Source: Oxalobacteraceae bacterium AB_14 (GTDB taxonomy: Bacteria > Pseudomonadota > Gammaproteobacteria > Burkholderiales > Burkholderiaceae_D). From it: a stretch of 64,000 nt of DNA. Position 1 is the stretch's first letter, and each line of letters begins with the position of its first letter. Below the pieces are notes generated by a model. That model ran no database searches, was not told where the DNA came from, and saw only the letters and a program-made list of their open reading frames with translations. Below are positions 17,324 to 25,503 of the stretch, one piece after another. The DNA lies in contig KB906725.1 in assembly GCA_000381565.1 (NCBI GenBank), positions 2,173,818-2,237,817 on the forward strand, written 5' to 3'. The position numbers were made by a program, and so were the translations under genes.

Positions 17324-17617
17324 CTATGCCGCTGTCAGCTTGAGCTTGCTAACACGTTGCAGATTGACGTGCTGCCGAGCCAACCAGAGATCGTGGTTGT
17401 CTTGCATGGCGAGCCAGCTCTCGGGCGAACGGCCAATAGCCTTGGAAAGGCGGAGCGCCATTTCGGGTGTGATGCGACTCGTGCCCTTGAGAATGCGGCT
17501 AAGGGTGGAGGCCGCAACATCAAGCTTTACCGCGAGCTCGCGGCCGCTGATGCCATTGGGCTCCAGATAGATTTCGGTGATGAACTCACCCGGATGGGGC
17601 GGGGCATGCATAGCCAT
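17324..17617 (-). CDS. higA: HigA-type antitoxin
   Basis: 97 residues. It has the VapI/HigA layout: MAMHAPPHPGEFITEIYLEP, then the Xre-type helix-turn-helix GISGRELAVKLDVAASTLSR ending ILKGTSRITPEMALRLSKAI, and the C-terminal SPESWLAMQDNHDLWLA. It binds and neutralises the HigB toxin and represses the operon. The start overlaps the toxin stop by one base, giving strict translational coupling. Confidence 0.9.
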   Translation of the reverse strand: MAMHAPPHPGEFITEIYLEPNGISGRELAVKLDVAASTLSRILKGTSRITPEMALRLSKAIGRSPESWLAMQDNHDLWLARQHVNLQRVSKLKLTAA

Positions 17618-17895
17618 TAGTGATAATCCTCGTAGTCTAGGACATACGCGTTGCCGTCTTTGAACTCAAACGTCAAGCGCCAGTTACCGTTCACAGAAAC
17701 CGCCCACCTATTGCGCACGGAACCTTTGAGCGGATGAAGGGCAAACCCGGGAAGATCCATGTCCTCGATGATGTCTGCAGTGTCCAAGGCGACTAGCTGC
17801 ATGCGGAGCCGCTTAGCATGGCTCGCCTGGACTCCAGCGGAGCTTCCCGTTTCAAAGAGTTTTCGCAGGCCCTTGTGACGGAATGATTGAATCAT
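17617..17895 (-). CDS. higB: HigB-type toxin (RelE superfamily mRNA interferase)
   Basis: 92 residues, the normal size. Typical motifs: MIQSFRHKGLRKLFETGSSA, RLRMQLVALDTADIIEDMDL, PGFALHPLKG and the core WAVSVNGNWRLTFEF with the catalytic-side residues, ending DYEDYH. It cleaves mRNA on the ribosome when free of HigA. The toxin gene comes first, as in other higBA loci. The frame is intact, so the module is probably functional. Confidence 0.9.
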   Translation of the reverse strand: MIQSFRHKGLRKLFETGSSAGVQASHAKRLRMQLVALDTADIIEDMDLPGFALHPLKGSVRNRWAVSVNGNWRLTFEFKDGNAYVLDYEDYH

Positions 17896-17983
17896 AAGAG
17901 GAATATAGCATGTTGCGCAGCACGCAACAAGGATGTGAACGTAGACTGAGCGGTTGTTTGCGCAGCGCCGTTCGAATGTCGGG

Positions 17984-18445
17984 TTATGGGTGTGGCTTAG
18001 TTGGCTGTGGATTGTTTTGTATGGGGGCTGGACTATTAGATGATTGCTTGATGGATGGTGCGCTCAGCGGGAGACTAGCGACGGGAGGTTTTGCGGGGAG
18101 ATTGCTATTGGATTTTTGTTGTACGGTGCCGGCTGGGGCTACTCGCTGTACGGGTGGGGATTCCTTTATCAAAGCGCCAAGAAAAACCCCCGTAAGCCCA
18201 AATATACCCCCTATGCACGCACCAATAATCATGTTCTTTCGATTTATCGCGGCTTGATCTTTGGCGAGATGCTTCTTTAGCTCGCGCTCGATAACGTGAA
18301 ACTTTGTGGAGTTCTTCTCGCATGATTGAAAAATCTCGGATAGCTGAATGTATGACATCGCCTGAAGTTTTGAGCTGTCAGGAATTCCGTGGTATCCACG
18401 CAAGCGAAAGTCTTGCATTTCGGAGTCGTGCTGGTCGTCGCCCAT
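17984..18445 (-). CDS. Hypothetical single-pass membrane protein
   Basis: 153 residues. The ATG at 18445 follows AAGGAT with five bases spacing. The N-terminal 70 residues are charged and helical (FQSCEKNSTKFHVIERELKK), followed by one membrane helix (about residues 72-92, MIIGACIGGIFGLTGVFLGA) and a Pro/Ser/Asn-rich tail (SNSNLPAKPPVASLPLSAPS). I do not recognise the family. Composition is lower in GC than neighbours, in keeping with the accessory nature of the 16.7-20 kb patch. Confidence 0.5.
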   Translation of the reverse strand: MGDDQHDSEMQDFRLRGYHGIPDSSKLQAMSYIQLSEIFQSCEKNSTKFHVIERELKKHLAKDQAAINRKNMIIGACIGGIFGLTGVFLGALIKESPPVQRVAPAGTVQQKSNSNLPAKPPVASLPLSAPSIKQSSNSPAPIQNNPQPTKPHP

Positions 18446-18543
18446 TGGAAATCCTTAACGTTCAAGCTGTGCGGCTGGCCGCCAGTGGATTGACAAAAAA
18501 TGGCAGCGCATCCAGCCTGCCCGAACAGGTGTAAGGTTAGTAA

Positions 18544-18975
18544 TCACCATACCTTCCACCATGGTTTTGCTTTGAGCTGTCTCTTGGTCAAGATACCGCT
18601 CGCAAGACGCGCATCAAGGATGGCCGCGAACTTTCCAAAGTCATGCTCTGATTCTGGAGCGACGTACATTTTTTCCCCAAACGCGGCAGCATAGTCCTCC
18701 AGAAAAAGCCCGTCGTCACCGTAGTAGCGCTCCGCGAATGCGTTCCCGTCGTTGTTTAGCATGTCGTCAATGAGCTTTCCGTCGCAATACGTAAAGAAAA
18801 ACTCAGTCGCCGGTAGAGTACCGGAAATCACAGCCGATACCGCTTCTGGTTCCTCGTTCAGGTGAAGTTCGCCAGCCCATCCTTTGATGAAGCACCATTT
18901 CAGGAAAAGTGCGATATGGGTGCCGCCGTGTTCCTCAGTCAAGTAAATGTGATCCTGCGGGACAAGCCTGTGGCG
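18544..18975 (-). pseudogene. N-terminally truncated DUF7832-like gene
   Basis: The minus-strand frame encodes EEHGGTHIALFLKWCFIKGW, FFFTYCDGKLIDDMLNNDGN, YYGDDGLFLEDYAAAFGEKM and ends LTKRQLKAKPWWKVW. This is the bulk of a small acidic family (DUF7832-like, name from memory) whose members begin with a short Tyr/Asp/Trp-rich segment before the GGTHI motif. That beginning is missing. Upstream of about 18940-18975 the same frame turns into unrelated sequence of a membrane-protein gene. No ribosome binding site or start is evident, so it is probably dead. The breakpoint is within about 35 bp. Confidence 0.6.
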
Positions 18976-19124
18976 ACCTGAAAATGCAACGGCGGGCCGG
19001 CCAGCAGCGACGCGAGGCAGGGCGGCTGATGAAAACCAAAAATGATCAACGCCGCCACGCCGGACAATAGCGAGCAAGTGGCCAGTTGCCGGCGTAATCC
19101 GATTTTCTTTATGGCCTGGCTCAT
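18939..19124 (-). pseudogene. Truncated membrane-protein gene following the metallopeptidase
   Basis: The ATG at 19122-19124 overlaps the last codons of the metallopeptidase gene (ATGA), a sign of a former operon. The product starts MSQAIKKIGLRRQLATCSLL and a hydrophobic helix (SGVAALIIFGFHQPP), but loses its own sequence at about residue 50 where the DUF7832-like fragment begins in another frame; it stops after 61 residues. The full family is not recognisable from the stub. Confidence 0.45.
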
Positions 19125-20310
19125 TCGCGCAGCAACTGGGACAAGGCTTTGTCGATATCGATGGCGTAGAACGCCGTGCGCATTTGATATGGCGCCTGGC
19201 AGGGCACGACCAGCTTGCCGCCATCCTTCAGGCCGAACGTCACCTCGTGCCGCGCCAGGCAAGCGCTGGCCATGGCCGGGCCGGTGGCGGCGTCGCCAGC
19301 GCGGTCTTGGGCAGCACGTCATTCCACTGTTGTGCCATGGTCGTGGTGGAGGTCAGCAATGCCGGCAGCACCTGCGGCTTGCAGGCCGGCGTGTCGCCGC
19401 ATTCCAATGCCTGCGCGAAGTCGGGCACCTGGCCCTGGCGCAGCTGATGGTAGAAGCGGTCGAAGGCTGTAGACGTAGGCCGGCAAGCCGCAAAGATATT
19501 CAAGCCGCTGGCTGCCGATCTGGCGCGGCGTCAGCGCGCGCCAGTACTTGCCTTCGGTGTAGAGCATGCATTCGGCCAGCGCCTTGTCCAGTTGCGCTGC
19601 CGCTTCCGGGCGCGTGAGCCAACCTTGCTACACCGACGTCAGCCAGCGCAGGAACTCGCCGCCGCCTTCGTTGATCAGGCGCGCATCGGGGTAGACATCG
19701 ACCGCGTCGCGCAGCTGGAAGCGATGGCTGAATTCATGCGACACCAGCAGCGTCAGATTGGCCTTGTCTTCCGGCCTCGGCGCCTGCGGCCAATTGAACA
19801 AGGTCAGGCGCAAGATGTTGCCGGCGTCGCCGCCGACATTGGGACCACCAGGTTCGCTGGCGGCGATGGCGGCAATCACCGGGCGGCTGAATTCATGACG
19901 ATGTCCGGCGCCAGGTAGCGGTAGCGCACCGGCCCGCAGCTGTCGGCCAGCGCGTAGTTGGAGCTGTGGACGTACATGCCGCCGGGCGCGGGGAAGGAGC
20001 CGGGATAGCCGCTGATCTTTTGCATCGTCGCCGGCACGCGGAAGCGCGCGGTGCAGGCGCCGGCGCTTTTCAGCAGATCGCCGTCCGCAACGGCGCAATC
20101 GTTCTGCTTCTGCCATGCGGCGCGGATTTGCTGGCCGTCGCGCCCGTCCTTGAGGAAGGCGAGGGCGGTGCAATGCTCCGGCAGAGCAAAGCTCACTTCC
20201 AGCGTATCGGCGGAGGCGAGTTTGATGTCGACGTCCACCGTTGCCGAGTGGGCGCTGAGCGGCAGCAGCGCTGCGCCTATCAGGCAAAGCCAGGAACGCG
20301 AATTTTTCAT
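19121..20310 (-). pseudogene. Degenerate gluzincin-type metallopeptidase
   Basis: The gene starts at 20310 with a signal peptide (MKNSRSWLCLIGAALLPLSA) and can be followed to its stop at 19121 only by changing frame. Frame 1 runs to about 19890 (RYLAPDIVMN), then a shift leads to the active site SHEFSHRFQLR and NEGGGEFLRW (HExxH, then Glu 19 residues after the second His, as in gluzincins). A TAG interrupts it at 19628-19630. A further shift near 19470 leads to AFDRFYHQLRQGQVPDF and another near 19270 to VTFGLKDGGKLVVPCQAPYQ ending ALSQLLRE. At least three frameshifts and one nonsense codon make it inactive. The zinc site itself is intact in sequence. Confidence 0.8.
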
Positions 20311-20442
20311 TGGGGCAGGGTGTTGTGCGGGGTTGTGAAAAATATCACAGTTGCCCCCGCCGCACAAGCAAGCCAGTTCGTTCTGGCGAAAGCGGCGCTC
20401 CGCCGTCGCGGAACGCATAGAACTCTTCCGGGGCAAGCTCAG

Positions 20443-20474
20443 TATGGATTCCCGCCTGCGCGGGAATGACGGCG
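20443..20474. repeat. REP-like palindrome (family A)
   Basis: ATTCCCGCCTGCGCGGGAAT flanked by TATGG and GACGGCG, between the dead metallopeptidase gene and the xseA stop. Same element as at 6239, 24275 and 42054. Confidence 0.7.
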
Positions 20475-20493
20475 CTTGGGTCGCCCGGCGAAT

Positions 20494-21855
20494 CTAGTCC
20501 AGCGCAGCCTGCACCGATTCCACGCCCACTTTGGCGCTGCCTTCCGCCAGGCGCACGGTCAGCGTGCTGCGCGGCTTCAGCTGCGCTGGCGCGCGCACGA
20601 TGGCGCCCAGGTCGTCGGTGACGATGGCGTAGCCGCGTTCCAGCGTGCGCTGTGGATTCAACAGCTCCAGCTGCGAGGACAGGGCCGCCAGCGCATCGCG
20701 GCGCTGCGCCAACTGCGTGGAGACGCTCATCGTCACGCGATGCTGGAAGTCCGCCAACTTGGAACGCGCCGCCGTCACATCCGGCTTGCGCGCGCCGAGG
20801 CGGCCGCTCAAACGGTCCAGTTGAAAGCGCGCCTGTGACAGCGGGGCGCGGTTGGCATGCGTCATCGCGGTCGACAGCGCCAGCAGCTTCAGGCGCTGCT
20901 TGCGGATCTGCGCGCCGGGACTGAGCAGGCGCCGCGTGTAGTTGTCCAGGTCCTGCGACGCCTCGCCGACGCTGCGCCGCATCGCGCGCCGCAGGTCGAT
21001 CACGTCGGCGCGCAGCGACGCCATCCAGTCCGCGCGCGGCGTGACGGCCAGTTCGGCGGCGGCGGTGGGCGTGGCCGCGCGCAGGTCGGCGGCGAAATCG
21101 CAGATCGTGAAGTCGGTCTCGTGGCCGACGCCGGAGATCACCGGCATGCGGCAGTTGGCCACGGCGTAGGCCACGTCTTCCTCGTTGAACGACCACAGGT
21201 CTTCGATGCTGCCGCCGCCACGGCAGACGATCAGCACATCGCAATCGTTGCGCAGCGAGGCGGTGTCGATGGCGGCGGCGATCTTGTCGCCTGCGCCCTG
21301 GCCCTGCACCGGCGTTGGATACAGCACCACGTTCACATGCGGCGCGCGCCGCTTCAGCGCGGTCAGCACGTCGCGCAGCGCGGCCGCCTGCGGGCTGGTG
21401 ACGATGCCCACCGTGCGCGGGAACAGCGGCAAGGCGCGCTTGCGCTCCGGGTGGAACAGGCCGGCCGCATCCAGCTTTTCCTTGAGCCGCTGGAAGGCTT
21501 CAAACAGCGAGCCGACGCCGGCGCGGCGTATCGCTTCCACATTGATCTGGTAATCGCCGCGCGCGCCGTACAAAGTGACCAGCGCCCGCACCTCGACCTT
21601 GTCGCCTTCGCGCGGGATGAAGCCGGCGTATTGGGCGCGCCCGCGGAACATCACCGCGCGCACCTGGGCCGCGTCGTCCTTGAGCGTGAAGTACCAGTGG
21701 CCGGAACTGGCCTTGGTGAAGTTGGACACCTCGCCCGAGATCCACGTCAGCGGGAAGCTGCGCTCCAGCAGCCGCGCGACCGCCTGGTTAAGCGCGGTAA
21801 CGCTGATGACAGGGGCGGCGGCGGGGGCGGTGTCGTTACGGTCGTCGAAGTTCAT
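20494..21855 (-). CDS. xseA: Exodeoxyribonuclease VII large subunit
   Basis: 453 residues from the ATG at 21855 (a TTG three codons upstream is an alternative; neither has a clear ribosome binding site). The N-terminal OB fold contains SFPLTWISGEVSNFTKASSG and HWYFTLKDDAAQVRAVMFRG. The catalytic core follows with FPRTVGIVTSPQAAALRDVL, DVLIVCRGGGSIEDLWSFNE and MPVISGVGHETDFTICDFAA, all hallmark XseA motifs. A coiled-coil region then leads to the C-terminal ERGYAIV. With XseB it degrades single-stranded DNA in repair. The xseB gene is not in this window. Confidence 0.95.
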   Translation of the reverse strand: MNFDDRNDTAPAAAPVISVTALNQAVARLLERSFPLTWISGEVSNFTKASSGHWYFTLKDDAAQVRAVMFRGRAQYAGFIPREGDKVEVRALVTLYGARGDYQINVEAIRRAGVGSLFEAFQRLKEKLDAAGLFHPERKRALPLFPRTVGIVTSPQAAALRDVLTALKRRAPHVNVVLYPTPVQGQGAGDKIAAAIDTASLRNDCDVLIVCRGGGSIEDLWSFNEEDVAYAVANCRMPVISGVGHETDFTICDFAADLRAATPTAAAELAVTPRADWMASLRADVIDLRRAMRRSVGEASQDLDNYTRRLLSPGAQIRKQRLKLLALSTAMTHANRAPLSQARFQLDRLSGRLGARKPDVTAARSKLADFQHRVTMSVSTQLAQRRDALAALSSQLELLNPQRTLERGYAIVTDDLGAIVRAPAQLKPRSTLTVRLAEGSAKVGVESVQAALD

Positions 21856-21978
21856 AGATTTCAAAAAAGGAAACTATCCACACTTTGTTATTTTTGTAAC
21901 ACAGCGGTCATAGAGCATCTAAAGCGGTAAGTATTATAGGTAGGTATATGATTTTAAAGGGTAAACATTTCTGCCGTA

Positions 21979-23094
21979 TTTGCGTGCAACGAGGAAAAAC
22001 CGTTACGGATCAAGTACTTTGCCGCAGCCACCAGCAGTTACGCACAAAGTTATCCACAAAAGATGTGTGGAACTTTTGTGATCGATAGCTATTTTCTTCT
22101 TGTTGATTCTATCATGCTCAAAATTTACGCATGGAAAGTATATTGTGACAAATCAATGACTTAGATAGTGATGCAGGGCATTACACACACTTTTATCCAC
22201 AGAAGATGTGCAAAACTCCCGACTTGCCCCCAGGCGATGCATGACGATGAATAAGGGCGATGTGGGGCGGCACGCCGGTCGCCGGTCGGGCTGGGGATAA
22301 AAAATCGCTTGCTTCATTTTTGCGCAGGGCAATAAAAACGATATAAATCAAAGACTTTGATCGCACTGTGCAGCCTTGCTAACAATCTTATCCACACAAA
22401 ATGTGCAGAAGTGTCCGCTTTCCGGCGATAGGCAGGCATTATCGGTCGCGGCCGCGAGCGGGCCGGTGGAAAACTAGCTTTTAGCTATGAAAAGCGGTCA
22501 AAAACCGAGGTCTGCACTATTTTTACTCACGGCAAAAAATCCCTTATAAATCAAGGATCTTTCACTATGTGGGAGGCGTTGCTCACAATCTTATCCACAT
22601 TATGTGTGCAGAAGTCCACAGGCCAGGCAGCAGCGCAGGGCGGTGTTCTTGGCGGTTTTTTGCTGCGCTTTTTTTACGCATTGGAAAAATACCCTTATAA
22701 ATCAATGACTTTGTATACAGTCGGGTTCCTTGCTAACAATCTTATCCACATTATTTGTGCAGAACTCGGCCGGCGCCGGTCGATGGCCACTTTTGGTGGC
22801 AGAAATTGGTGGAAAGACAATGCATAGGACGTGGATGTGGCCATATGCCAGATTTTTACGCAAGAGGATAAGTTTGATTGAAATCAATGACTTGGATGGT
22901 CATGGTCTGCCTTGCTCACAATCTTATCAACAGAATATGGGCATAACTGGGCACAACTTTTGCTGAGCAAAAAGCGGGCCCGTAGTCATTAACTGCGTCA
23001 TTTTTAAGCTTTGAAATTATCTTCTTTAAAATCAATGACTTGAGTGTTGTTGACGGGCATTGCACACACAATTGTCCACAGAAAATGTGCAGAA
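21979..23094. repeat. Seven-copy IHF/DnaA-box module array
   Basis: The 1.36-kb space between xseA and exbB has no gene. It holds seven copies of one composite unit. AATCAATGACTT-like sites start at 22008, 22151, 22346, 22549, 22700, 22882 and 23030. In every copy a DnaA box (TTATCCACA in five, TTATCAACA in copy 6, TTGTCCACA in copy 7) starts exactly 42 bp after that position: 22050, 22193, 22388, 22591, 22742, 22924 and 23072. Five bases later comes an inverted weak box, TGTGCAGAA or similar. Copies 2-7 also carry TTTACGCA or a variant exactly 27 bp before the AATCAA. AATCAATGACTTR matches the IHF consensus WATCAANNNNTTR. Distances between units vary from 143 to 203 bp with unrelated filler. 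Confidence 0.88.
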
Positions 23095-23215
23095 CTCCCA
23101 TGGTTGTATGATGACCGCCTTGCGGACGGCGGCCCGGCAGTCATCCACCACTTGCCGAGGACGGCCCAACAAGATACATTGCGCCTTCGGGTGTTTATCT
23201 AGACAGGAGTTCCTT

Positions 23216-23821
23216 TTGCTCGCCATATTACAAGCTGCCGGTTGGCCCATCTGGTTGTTGCTGGTCGCATCGATCGTCGCGACAGCGCTGATCATCGAAC
23301 GCTTGCTCTATCTGCGCCGCAGCAAGATCCTGCCGAAAAAGTTGCTCGACGAAGTGGTGCAGGTCTACCGCGGCGGCAATATCGCGCCGGACGTCATCGA
23401 CAAACTGGAGAAAAGTTCTCCGCTGGGCGCGGTGCTGTCGGCCGCGCTGCGCAACATCGATTCGCCGCGCGACGTGATGAAGGAATCCATCGAGGAGGCC
23501 GGCAGCGGCGTGGCCCACACGCTGGAGCGCTTCCTGACCACGCTGGGCACCATCGCCACCCTGGCGCCGCTGATGGGCCTGTTCGGCACGGTGGTCGGCA
23601 TGATCGAGATTTTCGGCGCGCAAAACGCGACCGGCGCCAACCCGGCGCAACTGGCGCACGGTATTTCGGTGGCCTTGTATAACACCGGCTTCGGCCTGGC
23701 GATCGCGATGCCGACGCTGGTCTTCTATCGTCACTTCCGCGCGCTGGTGGACAGTCTCGTCATCGAGATGGAACAGCAGGCGGTGAAGTTTGTCGATGTC
23801 GTGCACAGCAAGCGCAAGTAA
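23216..23821 (+). CDS. exbB: ExbB/TolQ/MotA-family proton channel protein
   Basis: 201 residues from the TTG at 23216, which has AGGAG six bases upstream. It has an N-terminal membrane helix (PIWLLLVASIVATALIIERL), a cytoplasmic region and the conserved pair of helices with the family motif LGTIATLAPLMGLFGTVVGM then GISVALYNTGFGLAIAMPTL. With ExbD it uses the proton gradient to energise TonB, or a similar partner. It forms an operon with exbD (9 bp gap). Its upstream region is the IHF/DnaA-box array. Confidence 0.92.
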   Translation: MLAILQAAGWPIWLLLVASIVATALIIERLLYLRRSKILPKKLLDEVVQVYRGGNIAPDVIDKLEKSSPLGAVLSAALRNIDSPRDVMKESIEEAGSGVAHTLERFLTTLGTIATLAPLMGLFGTVVGMIEIFGAQNATGANPAQLAHGISVALYNTGFGLAIAMPTLVFYRHFRALVDSLVIEMEQQAVKFVDVVHSKRK

Positions 23822-23830
23822 GGACGCCGC

Positions 23831-24265
23831 ATGAATTTCCGCAAAGGCCGGCACCGTGAAGATCCCGAGATCAACCTGATCCCGTTCATCGACGTGCTGC
23901 TGGTGATCCTGATCTTCCTGATGGTGAGCACCACCTACAGCAAGTTCACCGAACTGCAGATCACGCTGCCGACCGCCGACGCCCAGAAGGCGACCGACAA
24001 GCCGTTCGAGCTGAACGTGACGGTGGACGCCAAGGGCAACTACACCATCAACGGCGATCCGGTGTCGTTCCACGATGTGGCCGGCTTCGCCCAGGCCATG
24101 AAGAACGCCGCCGACAAGGGCGGGGCGGGCGGCAAGTCGCCGGTGGTGATCGTCAACGCCGACCAGTTCGCGATGCACCAGATGGTCATCAACGTGATGG
24201 AGGCGGCGCGCATCGCAGGCTACGAAAAACTGACCTTTGCCGCGCAGACCAGTGCCGCAAAATAA
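23831..24265 (+). CDS. exbD: ExbD/TolR-family biopolymer transport protein
   Basis: 144 residues. The single N-terminal membrane helix carries the conserved aspartate: EINLIPFIDVLLVILIFLMV. The rest is a periplasmic domain (TELQITLPTADAQKATDKPF, PVVIVNADQFAMHQMVINVM). It partners ExbB in coupling proton flow to outer-membrane transport, such as the TonB receptor in this window, although a dedicated TonB gene is not seen here. Confidence 0.93.
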   Translation: MNFRKGRHREDPEINLIPFIDVLLVILIFLMVSTTYSKFTELQITLPTADAQKATDKPFELNVTVDAKGNYTINGDPVSFHDVAGFAQAMKNAADKGGAGGKSPVVIVNADQFAMHQMVINVMEAARIAGYEKLTFAAQTSAAK

Positions 24266-24274
24266 CATGTGACT

Positions 24275-24330
24275 GCCGTCATTCCCCCCATTGGGGGAAA
24301 TAACTTCCCGCGAAAGCGGGAATGACGGCG
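24275..24330. repeat. REP-like palindrome pair (family A)
   Basis: Two palindromes lie between exbD and lpxK: ATTCCCCCCATTGGGGGAA and TTCCCGCGAAAGCGGGAA, bracketed by GCCGTC and GACGGC. The second is the standard family A core; the first is a variant with C-rich arms. Confidence 0.7.
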
Positions 24331-24348
24331 GTTGGCTGAGGCTCCGAA

Positions 24349-25503
24349 TTGTCAAAGCAATCTCCATCCAAGACGTCCGCGCTTGAAACGACGCTGACGC
24401 GTAACTGGCTGCGGCGCGGGCCGCTGGCTTGCGCCTTGTGGCCGCTGTCGCTGCTGTTCCGCGCGCTCAGCGGCCTGCGGGCGGCCCTGTTCCGCGCCGG
24501 CGTGCTGAAGTCCTCGCGGCTGCCGGTGCCCGTGGTGGTGGTGGGCAATATCTACATCGGCGGCACCGGCAAGACGCCGCTGACGATCTGGCTGGTGCAG
24601 GCCCTGCAGGCGGCCGGCATGACGCCCGGCGTGATCTCGCGCGGCCACGGCAGCGATGGCGGCCACGCGCGCGCGGTGACCGCCTTGTCGACGCCGGCGC
24701 AGGTGGGCGACGAGCCGCTGCTGATCAGGCAGCGCACCGGCTGTCCGGTGATGGTCGGCCGCGACCGCGCCGCCACCGGCCGCGCGCTGCTGGCCGCCCA
24801 TCCCGAGGTGGACATCCTGCTGACCGACGACGGCTTGCAGCACTACGCCTTGCAGCGCGACGTGGAAATCATCCTGTTCGACGGCCGCGGCGCCGGCAAC
24901 GGCTGGCTGCTGCCGGCCGGCCCGCTGCGCGAGCCGGTCTCGCGCCGGCGCGACTTCACCGTCATCAACACCCCGCAGCTGACCGCCGAGCTGGCGCGCT
25001 CGGTCGGCTGCGCAATTGAGCCGCACGGCCAACCCGAAGAGTTGGGGGCTGACCCCGTACGGGGTCGGACCCCTGTTCGCCGCAGTGCGGGTTTAAACGA
25101 TTTCCGCCAGCGCCCGATCCAGATGACGCTGGTGGGCACCCATGCCGAGCAGCTTGTCGACCGCTCGCAGAGGCGCTCGCTGTCCAGCCTTGCTCAGTCC
25201 GGCCTGCGCGTGGCCGCCGCCGCCGGCATCGGCAATCCGGCGCGCTTCTTCGGCATGCTGAAGGCCGCCGGCCTGCGCATCACGGAGCTGCCTTTGCCCG
25301 ACCATCACGACTTCCAGGACCGTCCGTTTGCCGCGCTCGACGCGGACCTGATCTTGATGACCGAGAAGGATGCAGTAAAATGTGCGCAAATTGAAGAACT
25401 CAGAGACGACCCGCGACTATGGGTCGTCCCGGTGACGGCGCACCTCGACGGCGCGCTGGCCGACCAAATTGTGGAGAAATGTCGTGGACGCTCGATTGCT
25501 TGA
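24349..25503 (+). CDS. lpxK: Tetraacyldisaccharide 4'-kinase with an in-frame palindromic insertion
   Basis: 384 residues from a TTG at 24349 (GAGG 7 nt upstream). It phosphorylates the lipid A disaccharide at the inner membrane. Walker A-like VGNIYIGGTGKTPLTIWLVQ, then SRGHGSD, GDEPLLIRQRTGCPVMVGRD, the DDGLQHYALQRDVEIILFDG catalytic segment and the C-terminal AGIGNPARFFGMLKAAGL with PDHHDFQDRPF are all present. The family is usually 330-350 residues. The surplus is explained by about 23 residues (about 231-253, GADPVRGRTPVRRSAGLNDF) encoded by a dispersed repeat at 25041-25108 that was inserted without breaking the frame. The 3' end overlaps the next gene. Confidence 0.93.
   Translation: MSKQSPSKTSALETTLTRNWLRRGPLACALWPLSLLFRALSGLRAALFRAGVLKSSRLPVPVVVVGNIYIGGTGKTPLTIWLVQALQAAGMTPGVISRGHGSDGGHARAVTALSTPAQVGDEPLLIRQRTGCPVMVGRDRAATGRALLAAHPEVDILLTDDGLQHYALQRDVEIILFDGRGAGNGWLLPAGPLREPVSRRRDFTVINTPQLTAELARSVGCAIEPHGQPEELGADPVRGRTPVRRSAGLNDFRQRPIQMTLVGTHAEQLVDRSQRRSLSSLAQSGLRVAAAAGIGNPARFFGMLKAAGLRITELPLPDHHDFQDRPFAALDADLILMTEKDAVKCAQIEELRDDPRLWVVPVTAHLDGALADQIVEKCRGRSIA
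25041..25108. repeat. Palindromic repeat (family B) inside lpxK
   Basis: About 68 bp containing GACCCCGTACGGGGTC with GGGG and CCCC extensions, followed by a tail TGCGGG..TAAACGAT..TCCGCC. It matches the element at 36107-36172 over nearly its whole length with few differences. Here it is translated as part of LpxK. Confidence 0.8.

Noticed and set aside
22567..22966. Two short frames with related peptide (LTILSTL..VQ) inside the xseA-exbB gap
   Set aside because: The similarity comes from the repeated DnaA-box module itself being translated, not from paralogous proteins; no ribosome binding sites.
21979..23094. The array as a CRISPR locus
   Set aside because: Units are composite, about 92 bp, imperfect, 143-203 bp apart with no uniform spacer length, and no cas genes are nearby.
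21979..23094. The array as the chromosomal origin oriC
   Set aside because: No dnaA, dnaN, rpmH, rnpA or gidA neighbours and no clear AT-rich unwinding block. Not excluded absolutely; a marker-frequency profile would decide.
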